Positions 1 to 9,800 of a stretch of DNA of 64,000 bases are shown in pieces (the stretch's first letter is position 1; the number at the start of each line of letters is the position of its first letter). The notes under the pieces were generated by a model, which worked only from the letters and a program-made list of their open reading frames with translations, made no database searches and was not told where the DNA came from. A program made the position numbers and the translations under genes. Source of the stretch: Methylobacterium longum (lineage in GTDB: Bacteria > Pseudomonadota > Alphaproteobacteria > Rhizobiales > Beijerinckiaceae); contig NZ_BPQS01000011.1 of the NCBI RefSeq assembly GCF_022179385.1, positions 101,798 to 165,797 of the forward strand, given 5' to 3'.

Positions 1-414
1 CTGCCCCCTGCCGTAGCCCTGGCGGATCTGCCCGACGCCGACCTTGCCGTCCGAATCCGTGGCGGCCGGCAGCGGCACGCCGACGAGGGAGCGGGAGGTG
101 CGTACGTCCCGGGGCTTCGCGTCGGGTTTGCCGACCTGCCAGTACCAGCCCGACAGGGGCAGGTCGAAGCGCGGGTCGCCCAGCGAGAAGGTCCGGCTCT
201 CGGGATCGTTGGGCGAGACGAGATCGGTGGCGAGGTTGTTGGCGAAGACGAGGAGCCGGCTGTCGAAGGACCGCTCGGTGTTCTCGCGGTAGAGGGTCGT
301 GAGGATCCAAGCCGCGATCAGCAGGATCGCCGAGCTCGACAGGAACGCCGACACGGCGAGGCGCACCGCGATGGAACGGCGGCGCAGGGAGAAGAGGCCG
401 AGAAGGTCGATCAT
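1..414 (-). CDS. Sensor histidine kinase, N-terminal part (runs off the window)
   Basis: This is the first 138 codons of a membrane sensor kinase; the rest lies left of the window. The ATG at 414 gives a basic N-terminus (LFSLRRRSIAVR), a transmembrane helix at about residues 19-38, and then a periplasmic sensor segment (LYRENTERSFDSRLLVFANN, then a conserved DPRF...SGWYWQV stretch). That sensor layout is typical of kinases paired with PhoP/FeuP-type response regulators in Hyphomicrobiales. The gene begins 15 nt after the PrpF gene ends, in the same minus-strand unit as the response regulator at 1587-2264, which is its probable partner. No catalytic residues are visible because the kinase core is outside the window. 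The kinase assignment rests on the N-terminal pattern and the neighbour. Confidence 0.8.
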   Translation of the reverse strand, partial: MIDLLGLFSLRRRSIAVRLAVSAFLSSSAILLIAAWILTTLYRENTERSFDSRLLVFANNLATDLVSPNDPESRTFSLGDPRFDLPLSGWYWQVGKPDAKPRDVRTSRSLVGVPLPAATDSDGKVGVGQIRQGYGRGQ

Positions 415-429
415 CGCGGCGCCTATCGC

Positions 430-1586
430 TCAGACGGGCGGCGGCGCATCGTAGTACACCGCGCCCCGCATCAGCGGGCGCGCCGTCCGGAAGAACGCGC
501 CGCGCTCGGCCCGCCAGCCGTCGCCGTCGCGAGTCACGGACGCGTCGGCGGTGAGGATGCCCGAGGGCATGCCGACCCGCAGGGCCGCGTCGGTGGCGCG
601 GGCGGCCTCGTGGACGAGGCTGCCCGTGAGCCGGGCGGCCACCGCGAGGCACAGGGTGGCGGTGAGCGGCAGGGCCTGATGCGGCACGCCGTTGGAGATC
701 ATCCGCGCGGTGAGGTCGACCTCTTCGGCGCGGACGGCCGTGCCGGAGAGGCTGCCGGAATCCTGCGGCCGCGCCACGAGGCCGACGAACGGCACGTGGA
801 CGATGCGGGCGGCCGCGTCGAGATCGGGCGCGATGCCCATCGCCACGGAAGCGGCCCGGCGGATCCGTGCGAGCCGGTCGAGGAGGCCGGGCACGGCCTC
901 CAGGGCGGCGGGCAGCTCGGTGCCGGAAAGCCCGAGATCGGCGGCGCGGACGAAGGCGCAGGCGTTGGCCGCATCCACCAGCGAGGCCTCGATCGATCCG
1001 AGGCCCGGCACGTCGAGGATCTGGCGGACGGCGCCGGTGGGCAGCAGCCGTCCGGTGGTCGCACCGCCCGGTTCGACGAAATCGAGGCGGACCGGCGCGC
1101 CGGTGCCGGCCACGCCGGGGATCGCCAGGGCGCCGCGATAAACGGTGCGGCCGTCCCGGACCTCGAACTTGGCCTCGATCAGCTTGCGCGTGTTGGTGTT
1201 GAAGATCCGCAGCCGCACCGGGCCGTCGGCAACCTGCACGAGGCCCTCGTCCACGGCGAACGGTCCGACCGCCGCGAGCATGTTGCCGCAATTGCCCGAG
1301 AGATCGATGCGGCCGTCGCGGACCACCACCTGCACGAAGGTGTAGTCGATATCGGCGTCCGGCCGCGCGGAGCGCTCCACCACGCAGATCTTCGAGACCG
1401 ACGAGACGCCGCCGCCCATGCCGTTGAGCTGGCGCCCGAACGGGTCGGGGCTGTCCATGGCGGAGAGGAAGACCGGCTCCCAGGCGGCGAAGTCGCCGGG
1501 CACGTCCCGGCGGTGCAGCATCAGCGCCTTGCTGGTCCCGCCGCGCATGAAGACCGCCGGCAGCGTGCCGGGCGCCGACACGGTCG

Positions 1587-1590
<4 letters not shown>
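430..1590 (-). CDS. PrpF-family isomerase (2-methylaconitate/cis-aconitate isomerase-like)
   Basis: A 386-residue protein of the PrpF family, which has the two-domain diaminopimelate epimerase fold and isomerises methylaconitate or related unsaturated tricarboxylates without a cofactor. The signature N-terminus VFMRGGTSKALML, the PFGRQLNGMGGGVSSVSK segment and the NCGNM loop are all present. I choose the GTG at 1590 because it overlaps the response-regulator stop in a GTGA and leaves MRGGTSK about 15 residues from the N-terminus, as usual for the family. A longer in-frame reading from further upstream would only shadow the response regulator. The gene sits between a response-regulator gene and its likely kinase gene, which is unusual. 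No prpB/C/D genes are in the window, so the substrate cannot be inferred from context. Confidence 0.88.
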
Positions 1591-2264
<674 letters not shown>

Positions 2265-2299
2265 GGCTCATTCCCCTCCGAGGCGGTTTCGGCACCCGC

Positions 2300-2671
2300 T
2301 CAATATTGTCCTGACACGCTGCCGGTGCGCGCGTCGACGATGACGTGCACGAAATGACCGTCCCGGCGCAAGGCGGTCAGCATGTAGACGAGGGTGTCCT
2401 CGTAGCGGCAGAGGCTCGCCCGCTGGATCTCGGCCCGGGGGATCACCGTGCGGGCCGCGCGGATCGCAGCAACGGGCGGGATCACCCGGCGCTCGCCGAC
2501 CTCCTCGCGCATGTCGGCGGGGGACAGGCAGGATTCGATCCGCAGCGGCGCCTGGCCGGAGACCGCCCCCGTCTGCGGGGCCGGACCATCGTCGGCCATG
2601 GAGCCGAGGCCGCCCGCGGCGAGGGCCGCTGCAGTCAGGCTGATGGCGACGAGGGCGATGGCGTAGCGCAT
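2300..2671 (-). CDS. Secreted PepSY-domain protein
   Basis: A 123-residue protein with an N-terminal signal sequence (MRYAIALVAISLTAAALAAG) and a C-terminal PepSY domain of about 70 residues ending in the family pattern HVIVDARTGSVSG. PepSY proteins are periplasmic or membrane-associated and are often encoded next to PhoP/PhoQ-type systems, whose kinase activity they may modulate. I use the ATG at 2671 because it starts the signal peptide directly; longer in-frame readings lack one. It is the first gene of a minus-strand unit with the response regulator 35 nt downstream. No active-site residues are expected. The assignment is firm to family, but the ligand is unknown. Confidence 0.85.
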   Translation of the reverse strand: MRYAIALVAISLTAAALAAGGLGSMADDGPAPQTGAVSGQAPLRIESCLSPADMREEVGERRVIPPVAAIRAARTVIPRAEIQRASLCRYEDTLVYMLTALRRDGHFVHVIVDARTGSVSGQY

Positions 2672-2696
2672 TGGCGGAAGATGTGGGCCGAGGGCA

Positions 2697-2717
2697 CTGA
2701 ATGCGCCCTGAATGCGC
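2697..2717. promoter_or_regulatory. Direct repeat with 11-bp period upstream of the two-component operon
   Basis: Two identical 10-mers (CTGAATGCGC on plus, GCGCATTCAG on minus) start at 2697 and 2708, a spacing of exactly 11 bp, 26 nt upstream of the PepSY start codon. OmpR/PhoB-family regulators bind tandem direct repeats with this spacing, so this is a candidate site for the regulator encoded at 1587-2264. The repeat is seen directly; its function is inferred. Confidence 0.45.
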
Positions 2718-2795
2718 AGCTTGCCGCGCCGAGCGGCAGGGGGACCGGTTATGCGGGTTGTGAACGATCGGATGGCGCACGGCATGGTGCCGGCA

Positions 2796-3080
2796 TTACG
2801 GGTGAGGCGCCGCCGGGTTCCCCCGTCCCGGGCGGTTCGCACAGGCCATGCGGGTTGCCTCACCGTGCCCCCCGGCGCCCCCGTCGCGGCCGCCGGCGAC
2901 GAACCGGGATGGTCGGGCAAGCCCGCCGGTCGCGGTCGCCCCCGCGGTGAGGGCGGCGCCGCCGCCAGGCCAGGGCCGGAGGCCGAGCTGCGCGCCCCCG
3001 TGGAGCGCGATCGACAGGGCCGCGCCCCCCGACAGGGCCAGCCAGAGCCGATCGAGGATCCGGTCCCGCTGCACGCCCAT
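2796..3080 (-). CDS. Small hypothetical membrane protein
   Basis: A 94-residue reading frame whose ATG at 3080 lies 1 nt after the stop of the preceding minus-strand gene, suggesting translational coupling. The N-terminus is polar (MGVQRDRILDRLW), followed by a hydrophobic stretch LALSGGAALSIAL and a second Gly/Ala-rich segment GAALTAGATATGG. The C-terminal third is low-complexity and Arg/Gly-rich, so the true end is less certain than the start. I do not recognise a family. Its position after a phage-type lysozyme and two other small membrane proteins suggests it belongs to a lysis module, but this is context only. Confidence 0.45.
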   Translation of the reverse strand: MGVQRDRILDRLWLALSGGAALSIALHGGAQLGLRPWPGGGAALTAGATATGGLARPSRFVAGGRDGGAGGHGEATRMACANRPGRGNPAAPHP

Positions 3081-3081
3081 C

Positions 3082-3432
3082 TCAACCTCCCGCAACCACG
3101 GTCCAGAGGGCCCGCAGGGCGGGGATGCGCCCCGCGAGCCACGCGATCTGGTCCGAGAACCAGTGCGCGGCCGCCGCCGCGGCGACGAAGGCCAGGATCG
3201 TCGCGTGCTTCAGCCGGTGGAGGTACCGGCGCAGGGCCCGCCGCTCGATCCGTTCGTCGATCAGTTCGTCCAGGACGGCGAGGCGCGTCTCGGTCTGGCG
3301 CGCGAACCACGCGTGCCAGAAGGGCGGGAAGCGGATCGTCCGCGCCCGGCCCCCGAGGGCGGCGCCGGACCTGGGCTCGTCCTCGGGCGGCGCCCGTGCG
3401 GGTCTGCGGGGCGGCGTGCGGATGATGGTCAT
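3082..3432 (-). CDS. Hypothetical small membrane protein
   Basis: A 116-residue protein starting at the ATG at 3432. An Arg/Pro-rich N-terminus is followed by an amphipathic Arg/Glu-rich stretch (ETRLAVLDELIDERIERRAL), then a hydrophobic helix ATILAFVAAAAAAHWFS at about residues 80-96 and a short C-terminal hydrophobic tail. The layout, cytoplasmic coiled helix followed by one or two membrane segments, resembles phage accessory lysis proteins, but I do not recognise the family. It is followed immediately by the frame at 2796-3080 and preceded by the holin-like gene at 3503-4045, all on the minus strand. Confidence 0.55.
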   Translation of the reverse strand: MTIIRTPPRRPARAPPEDEPRSGAALGGRARTIRFPPFWHAWFARQTETRLAVLDELIDERIERRALRRYLHRLKHATILAFVAAAAAAHWFSDQIAWLAGRIPALRALWTVVAGG

Positions 3433-3502
3433 GGCCGAGCCCTGAGCCGGTGGACCGGGCGCGGGGCGCCCGGTCGTGGTCGTGCCGGAACCCGACGAGG
3501 CC

Positions 3503-4045
3503 TCAGCCGCGTCGCAGGGCGGGCTTCCGGGCCGGGGGACCCTGCAGCTCCGCCAGCGCCGGGGCGAGGACGTTGGCCGCGCTGGCCTGCGGCTCCAGGG
3601 GCAGCGCCCGGAAGATGCGGGCGGCGACCCCCTCGGCTCCGCCCGCCCTTCGGACGACGTGGGCCGGCGCGGTGGCGAGGACGTGCCGGGCGCCGGCGGC
3701 CACCACGGCGGCGCCGAGATCGACGCTGACGGTCCGACCCTTGGCGGCGCCGGCCACGGCGTTCTGACCATAGGCGGCGCCGGCCCGGATCGCCGCCTCG
3801 ACCCGGTCCCGCGTCAGCACGGAGGTGGCCCAGGGCGCGACCCGGGCGATGCCGGCCGTCACCGCCGCGGCGGCGATCGGCACGAGCACGGCCGAGGCCG
3901 GTTGGAGCAGGGCGACCAGCCAGTCGCCCCACGGCACGCTCACGGCCGAGGCGGTCCCGTCCCCCGCCCGCGCGGGCGACAGCAGGGCGGCGAACGGGAG
4001 GGCGGCGCAGGCGAGGGCGAGCCCCGCTCGGATGCGGTGCGTCAT
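3503..4045 (-). CDS. Membrane protein, possibly holin-like
   Basis: A 180-residue protein. It starts with a signal-like hydrophobic segment (MTHRIRAGLALACAALPFAALL), then a second hydrophobic span at about residues 45-70 (WLVALLQPASAVLVPIAAAA). An Ala-rich soluble region follows with the pattern DRVEAAIRAGAAYGQNAVAGA at about 80-100. The order (signal helix, membrane span, small-residue-rich helix ending in a conserved GxNAxxG-type turn) resembles LLH-type phage holins. It lies 67 nt downstream of the phage lysozyme gene on the same strand, where a holin would be expected. I treat holin as a hypothesis; it could be another phage-derived envelope protein. Confidence 0.6.
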   Translation of the reverse strand: MTHRIRAGLALACAALPFAALLSPARAGDGTASAVSVPWGDWLVALLQPASAVLVPIAAAAVTAGIARVAPWATSVLTRDRVEAAIRAGAAYGQNAVAGAAKGRTVSVDLGAAVVAAGARHVLATAPAHVVRRAGGAEGVAARIFRALPLEPQASAANVLAPALAELQGPPARKPALRRG

Positions 4046-4112
4046 GGACGATCTCCGTGGACAGGCGCGCGGCGGACCCGGCCGGCTCGGGAACAGCTTC
4101 GGCGCGGCCGGC

Positions 4113-4616
4113 TCAGCGCGGTTCGCCGGGGCTCCGCGCGTCACCGCCGCGGAGCGCGGCGAGCGCCCGCCGTGACCAGGCGAGGCGGCTCGGCAGCGCC
4201 ACGATGCCGGGCCGCTCGAACCGCCGGCAGACCGCCGCAGTGGCGGCCTCGAGCGTCGGGGCCTGCCGCAGGGCGGCGAGCGCCGGGGCCTCGGTGGTGC
4301 GCAGCTCCACGCAGAGATAGCCGTAGCTCGCCTCGGGCGCGGCCGGATCGAGGCCGTGCGCCCGGCACCAGACCTCCATCGCGGTGCGCCGCGGGCCGGT
4401 CCACTGCGCGAGCCCCCAGCCTCCGCGGGAACCAGGGACCGCGGGAGCGATCTCCTGAAGGTCGCGGAACCCGCCGCTCTCGTGGCCGAGATTTCCGAGG
4501 AGGCCCGCGGCCTGGACGTCGGTCAGGCCGAGGTCGCGCATCAGGCGGGGTCCGAGGCTCCGGCACGCTTCCTCGAAGGTGCGGGCGGGCGGCCGAGCGG
4601 ATCGGGTGGTCTGCAT
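4113..4616 (-). CDS. Phage-type tail lysozyme / endolysin
   Basis: A 167-residue protein matching the phage tail-lysozyme family (Phage_lysozyme2). After a basic N-terminal tail come LGLTDVQAAGLLGNLGHESG (putative catalytic Glu at about residue 46), then GSRGGWGLAQWTGPRR and a C-terminal helical part with FERPGIVALPSRLAWSRRAL. These motifs are diagnostic of muramidases that cut peptidoglycan in phage tails or lysis cassettes. The start ATG at 4616 is the only good candidate. The gene lies downstream of the GTA structural genes but is separated from them by a plus-strand SGNH hydrolase, and it leads a run of small membrane proteins. It may serve GTA release or be a leftover of an older prophage. 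Confidence 0.8.
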   Translation of the reverse strand: MQTTRSARPPARTFEEACRSLGPRLMRDLGLTDVQAAGLLGNLGHESGGFRDLQEIAPAVPGSRGGWGLAQWTGPRRTAMEVWCRAHGLDPAAPEASYGYLCVELRTTEAPALAALRQAPTLEAATAAVCRRFERPGIVALPSRLAWSRRALAALRGGDARSPGEPR

Positions 4617-4704
4617 GGGCGTGCTCCCCGCGATGGCCGGCCGGCCGCCGCCGGGCTATGGCACCGCGGGATCCGTCCCCCGGGCGGCGGCGTGGATGGT
4701 GTGA

Positions 4705-5262
4705 ATGGTGGGACGCGGACAGGACCGGCCGCTGGTGTTCATCGGCGACTCGATCACCGCCGCCTGGGGTGTGACGGGGGCCGAGACCTTCGCGCGGCAC
4801 GGCCTCCTGGCGCGGGGCGTGCCGGGCGAGACCAGCGGGCAGATCCGGGCGCGCTTCCTCCGGGACGCGGCGGGGGCGCGCGGCGTTCACCTGCTCTGCG
4901 GGATCAACGACATCGCCGAGGTGGACGGCCCGGTCTCGGACCGGGCGATCTGCGAGAACATCCTCGCCATGGGGCGGCTCGCCTTCGAGGCGGGGCTGCC
5001 CCTCTGGATCGGCACCGTGATGCCGAGCGATTTTCAGGGCTGGCGTCCCGAGTTGCGGCCGGTCGCGCGCATCCGCGCCCTGAACGGGTGGCTGCGCGCG
5101 ACCTGCGCGGCGGGCGCCGCCCGCCTCGTCGATTATCACGCGCCGCTCGCCACCGCGTCCGGGGCGCTTCGCCCGACGCTGACCGACGACGGCATCCACC
5201 TCAACCCGGCGGGCTACGCGGCGATCGAGCCGGTGATGCTGGCGGCGCTCGCGACAGGGTGA
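4705..5262 (+). CDS. SGNH/GDSL-type hydrolase
   Basis: A 185-residue hydrolase with all four SGNH blocks: GDSITAAWG near the N-terminus (block I, nucleophile Ser), GVPGETSGQ (block II Gly), GINDI (block III Asn) and DDGIHLNPAGY (block V Asp/His). Proteins of this small cytosolic type act as lysophospholipase/esterase or acyl-carbohydrate esterases. No signal peptide is visible. The ATG at 4705 is closely preceded by another in-frame GTG-rich region without a clear ribosome site. It is transcribed against the flanking phage-derived genes and lies between the DUF2793 gene and the lysozyme. It could therefore be an inserted host gene or a tail-associated esterase; the opposite strand favours the former. 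Confidence 0.85.
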   Translation: MVGRGQDRPLVFIGDSITAAWGVTGAETFARHGLLARGVPGETSGQIRARFLRDAAGARGVHLLCGINDIAEVDGPVSDRAICENILAMGRLAFEAGLPLWIGTVMPSDFQGWRPELRPVARIRALNGWLRATCAAGAARLVDYHAPLATASGALRPTLTDDGIHLNPAGYAAIEPVMLAALATG

Positions 5263-5868
5263 GCGCAGGGACCCCGCCCTCTCGGAGCACGCCCGTGCAC
5301 GGTCCGGGGTGCCAGGAGCCTTCGGAGGATCGCCCGTCGCTGCGGGACGCCCCAGGCGAGCCCGGAACGGCCGGGCCTGGTCCCACAGGGTATCTCCGGG
5401 CGTCCGATCCTGAGGCGCGGGCGGCTTCCCGACGGCCTGCCACGCGTACGTGATGGCCAGCGGGCCGCACGGCACCCTCCATCCCGGCGCGGCGAACGCG
5501 CGCGCGTCGGGTCCCCGCGCGTGGCGGCGGCTCAGGCGCGGCGGTGCCGCGACCTGCGCCATGACACGACCCGTCCGGTACGCGCCCCACGACCGCGTCG
5601 TCGAGGCAATCGAGCGCGAGCGGGCGCCCGGGAAGTGGCGGCGCGGCTGGACGATCCGCCCGATCGCGGAAGTTGAACCCCGATCGGTCCGATCTGAACG
5701 ACGCCTTCGGCATCACGCCTTCCGCATCACGCCTTGGGCGGCGCGACCGGATTGTGGAAACCTCATCCGTCACGCTGGGACCGCGGAGCGGAGCCCGGAG
5801 CGACCGGCGGGTCAGTCGAACGGCGCCAAGAGGCGGCAAGAGGGGGTTGAGCGATACCGCGGAACCGC
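5263..5868. other. 606-nt region without a confident gene
   Basis: No frame here has a recognisable protein. A plus-strand frame from the ATG at 5561 reads MTRPVRYAPHDRVVEAIERE and keeps GC-rich third positions for about 36 codons, then loses that bias near 5670, where a locally AT-richer stretch begins (5670-5770). This could be a decayed or truncated small gene. The minus-strand alternatives are Arg/Pro-rich shadows. The segment separates the end of the GTA-type genes from the SGNH hydrolase. Confidence 0.4.
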
Positions 5869-6849
5869 TCACGCAGCGGCCCGCGTCCCGGCCGCCAGCG
5901 GTGTCCCGTCGGCCCGCTGGTAGTGCCACACGCGCCAGCGGCCGGCCGCGTCCGAGAGGGCGAGGCAGGTGTCGTCGGCCGCCGTGACGATGTCGGCCCG
6001 GGTCGGCAGCGCGAGCGCGTCCGCATCATGGACCAGCCGCACGCGTCCGGCGAAGCGCACGAGCCGCTCCCGGCCGGGGATGCCGCCGAAGCTCGTGATC
6101 GTCGCCGCACCCGTGACCAAGACCCGCCGCGTGCCGGTGCCGCCGAGATCGGTGGCGGCGGCGGAAGCCAGCGTGGTCTCGGCGGAGGTGAAGTCGATGC
6201 CGCCGGTCTTCGCCGAGGCGGTGAGCGCCGTCGCGTAGGCGGAGCCGTCCGCCGACACCTTGAGGCTGAAATCGTCGCTGCCGAGGAGGCCCAGCAGCGC
6301 CCGGGCCGCGTAGCCGGTCTCTAGGACCAGAGCGGCGTCCCGGGCGGCGGTCTTCTTGTTGATCGCGACGCGCATGTCCCCGGAGCCGGGGGTGGCGTCG
6401 TCCCAGGTCAGCAGGGCGGCATCCGCCTTGACGGCGAGGCGGTTGTAGGAATCCGCACCCGTGTTGATCCCGAGGCGGCTCACGCTCTCGATCGCCGCGA
6501 GGCTCCGGCGGAAGCTCGTCCAGGCCGCACCGTCGTACACGTAGAGGTCGGCCTCATCGATCAGGTATGCGAACCATCCGGCCCGCGGCGCCGAGCCGGT
6601 CCAGATCCCGTCGGCGTAGCGCACCACCTGCCCGCCGAGACCCGCCCAGGCCCCGCCGGGATCGGCCGCGACCACGAGGTAGCGGTCGCCCTCGGCCGGG
6701 CTCGGCGGCGGCGCGGTCAGGTCCTTGTCCAGGCAGGCGAGCTGGACCAGGGCGTCGAGGAGGCCGAGCGCCTCGTTGTGGGTGACGTGCTTCTGCGCTT
6801 GGCTCGCCGCGATCAGCGGCAGGCCGAGATGGGGCGTGACGTCGGACAT
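5869..6849 (-). CDS. DUF2793 tail/fibre-associated protein
   Basis: A 326-residue protein beginning MSDVTPHLGLPLIAASQAQ, followed by KHVTHNEALGLLDALVQL, the hallmark N-terminus of the DUF2793 family. The N-terminal 120 residues carry the DUF2793 module (GDRYLVVAADPGGAWAG, then WFAYLIDEADLYVYDGAAW). The remainder is beta-rich, Ala/Thr-rich and resembles fibre-like structural proteins. DUF2793 genes sit at the 3' end of GTA and prophage tail clusters in alphaproteobacteria, and the product is thought to form receptor-facing tail fibres. It begins 17 nt after the tail-tip gene ends, on the same strand, so it is probably the last gene of the GTA tail block. Confidence 0.88.
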   Translation of the reverse strand: MSDVTPHLGLPLIAASQAQKHVTHNEALGLLDALVQLACLDKDLTAPPPSPAEGDRYLVVAADPGGAWAGLGGQVVRYADGIWTGSAPRAGWFAYLIDEADLYVYDGAAWTSFRRSLAAIESVSRLGINTGADSYNRLAVKADAALLTWDDATPGSGDMRVAINKKTAARDAALVLETGYAARALLGLLGSDDFSLKVSADGSAYATALTASAKTGGIDFTSAETTLASAAATDLGGTGTRRVLVTGAATITSFGGIPGRERLVRFAGRVRLVHDADALALPTRADIVTAADDTCLALSDAAGRWRVWHYQRADGTPLAAGTRAAA

Positions 6850-6866
6850 GGGGCACCTCCGGTGGT

Positions 6867-9800
6867 TCAGGCCGAGCGGACGGGGATGCGGGCGCGGCAG
6901 GCGGGCCCGGGCCCCGCGACGGTGCCGCGCTGCGCCACGGCCACGTCGAGGCTGCGCTGCGGGCCGCCGAAATCCGCCGCCTCCTCGGCGTAGAGGATCT
7001 GCTGGGCGTCTGCCCGGAGCGTGCGCAGGGCAGCGCCGGACGCCGAGAAGACCGTGACGTCGTAGGCCTCGGCCTCGTCGAGCGGGATCTCGGCGGCCTC
7101 CCAGGCATCGCCGTCGCGCCGCGCCCGGCGGATCCACGAGAGCCGGACGCCGTCGGCAACCCGGCGCGCCCGCAGGTGGACGGGCCGCAGGGGCCGGAGC
7201 GCCGAGAACCCGGCGGTGGCGGAAAACGCCGTGAACGACGGGTCGCCCGGATCGCGGTCCGCGGGTCCGACCCGGTAGCGGAAGCCCCGCCCGGCCTCGT
7301 CCAGGCGATCGACGAGCGGCACCGCCGCGCCGTCGTCGAGGCGCACGATCAGGCTTCCGGACGGACTCGTCCGCCCCGCCGCGGCCTCGCTGCCGGCGAG
7401 GCCGCGCAGGAACCCGGACAGCCGGTAGGTGTCGGGCCCGGTCAGCACGGCGTTCGCCGCGCAGAGCAGCTCGCCGCTGCCGTCCGGCCCGATCAGGGCG
7501 AACAGGTTGCCGCCCGCCAGCATCGCGGCCTCGCCGATGGCGGCGAGCGCGCCGCCCCGGCGCAGGGTGACGTCGAGGTGCACGCCGCGCTGGATCCGCC
7601 AGAGCGGCCCGGCGGGCAGCGGCGACAGGGTCTGCCCGAGGCAGGCAGGGTAATCGACGTGGCCGTGCAGGCTGAGCGGGCCTGCGCCCTCCGCGCGCCA
7701 GATGGCGGCCGCGCCGGGCCACGGCTCGGCCGCCACCGCGCACCATTGCAGAACCGTGGGGGTGCCGCGGTCCGCCGGCAGGTCGAGCGCGAGCGCGAGC
7801 GGCGGCCCCGGGAAGACCGGCGGCGGCGCCTCCGGCTGGGCCGGGCTTCGGGCGAGCAGGCGCCCGGGCCCACCCCGGGGCGGCACGCCGCTCGCCTCGA
7901 TCCGGCGGCCCGTGGGGGCGTCGTCGATCCGGTCGATCCTGCGCAGCACCGTGCCGCCCGGCACGTCCGCGGGAATCGCGAGGAGATCGCCGGGCTCCAG
8001 CGCGATCCGGCGCGGGCTCACGGTGAACGCCGCGGTATCGCGGGCCGAGAGGGTGCGGTCGAGGATCGCCTCGGCCAGCCCGTCGCCGGTCTCGCGGCGC
8101 GTGACGATCGCCGCCTCGATCCGGGTCTCGCGGCGGCGCGCACCGGCGGGTCGCACGGCCGCCGCCGTGGCGCGGCGGTATTCCGGGCTCTCGGCCTCGG
8201 TGATGCCGAGCTCCACCGAGCGCGGCAGGGCGCTCTCCTCGGCGCGGACCTGGCGGAGCACCGGCTTCTCCCGCGCGAGCCCGACGAGGTCGGCCTCGGC
8301 GAGCACCACGGGCCGGTCGCGGCGCGGGCCGCGCAGGCGCAGGATGCCGGCCACGGCCGAGACGTCGAGGCCGTAGACCTGCGCCAGGGTCTCCAGGGCG
8401 CCGCGGGCCGTGAGCGGACGGTCGACGACGTAGCCGTCGAGATAGGCGGCGGCCTCCACGGACACGTCGGCGTCGAAGCCGAATTCGCCCAGGATCTTGA
8501 GGACCAGCAGGTCGAGGTCGCAGCCCTCGATCCGGCCGGTGATCCAGTGGCCGATGCGCCAGTTGCCGGTATCGGCCCAGACGCCGCGGACCGTCGGGAA
8601 GGCCGGGAACGGGCGCGCGTCCCAGGCCCAGACGAAGATCCCGTCCGGATCGACCATCCGGCCCCCGTAGACCGGAGAGACCGGGTTGTCGGCCTCCCGG
8701 AAGCCGGGATCGGCCGGGTCGAAGCGGGCGAGGATCACCTCCAGCCCGCGGATCTGGATCAGTTCGTCGCGCAGGCCGCGGGATGCCGGCGGATAGGCGC
8801 CCTCGGGGGACTTCGGGTCCGGGAAGACGTTCGGGCCGTTGGTGCCCTTGTCCACCGCGGGCACGCCGACCTCCGTGAACCAGACGGGCTTCCCCATGGG
8901 AACCCAGGCGGTGGTGCGGGTCTCGGCGCCGTTGTCGCGCTCCACGTGCGGGTTCGACCACCACGCGACGAGATCCTTCGGCCGGAAGATCCAGGGCTTG
9001 CCGGCGGCGCCGTCGGTGATCGGCCGGCGGTCCTGGGCGGCGCGGCCGGCCGCGTCGGCGTAGTACCAGTCGAAGGCCTCGCCGGAGGCGCCGCGGGCCC
9101 GGAGATAGGCCCGGTCGGTGATGTCGCCGGCCGCCGCGCCGTCGGCGTGCTCCGGCGCGTCGCGCCAGTCGGAGACGGGCGGGTACCAGTCGATTCCGAC
9201 CGCCGCGATGTTGGAATCGGCGAAGAGGTCGTCGAGGGGGAACCGCACCGTGGCGCCGCCGTCGCGGACATCGGCACCGTACTCGGTCCAGTCCGCGCCG
9301 TAGACCAGGGCGACCCCGGGCCCGAGGCGCGCGCGCACGTCGGCGGCGAGGCTCCGGAACGCCTGCACGGCCGGGTAGCCGGCGCCGCCGCGCACCCGGG
9401 TGAGGCCGACGAATTCGCTCCCGATGACGAAGCCCGCGAGCCGCACGCCGGCGGCCGCCCAGCGCGCCGCCAGGTCGGCGTAGTGCAGCACCTCGGCGCG
9501 GTAGCCGTTGGCGAAGAACGCCTCCACCTGCGCGTCGGCGGCGGCGGTCCCGTCCGGGCTGCCCGGACGGCCCGGCGCCGGGTCGCAGGTCACGTGCCCG
9601 CGCCAGGGATAGGGCGGCTGGGACGCGCCCGGCGCGCGGGGATCGGGCAGGCCGTTGCCGGCGGCCACGTCCATCATGACGAACGGGTAGAGCAGAACGT
9701 CGAGGCCGCGGCGCGCCAGCTCGGCCACAAGCCGGGTCAGCCCGGCATCCGCGGGCGTGCCGCCATAGGATGGCGTCCCGTCCGGCAGGGTCGAGACCAC

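Noticed and set aside
5561..5670. Short plus-strand frame MTRPVRYAPHDRVVEAIERE.
   Set aside because: Coding-like third positions fade after about 36 codons and no family is recognisable; recorded as a possible decayed fragment, not annotated as a gene.
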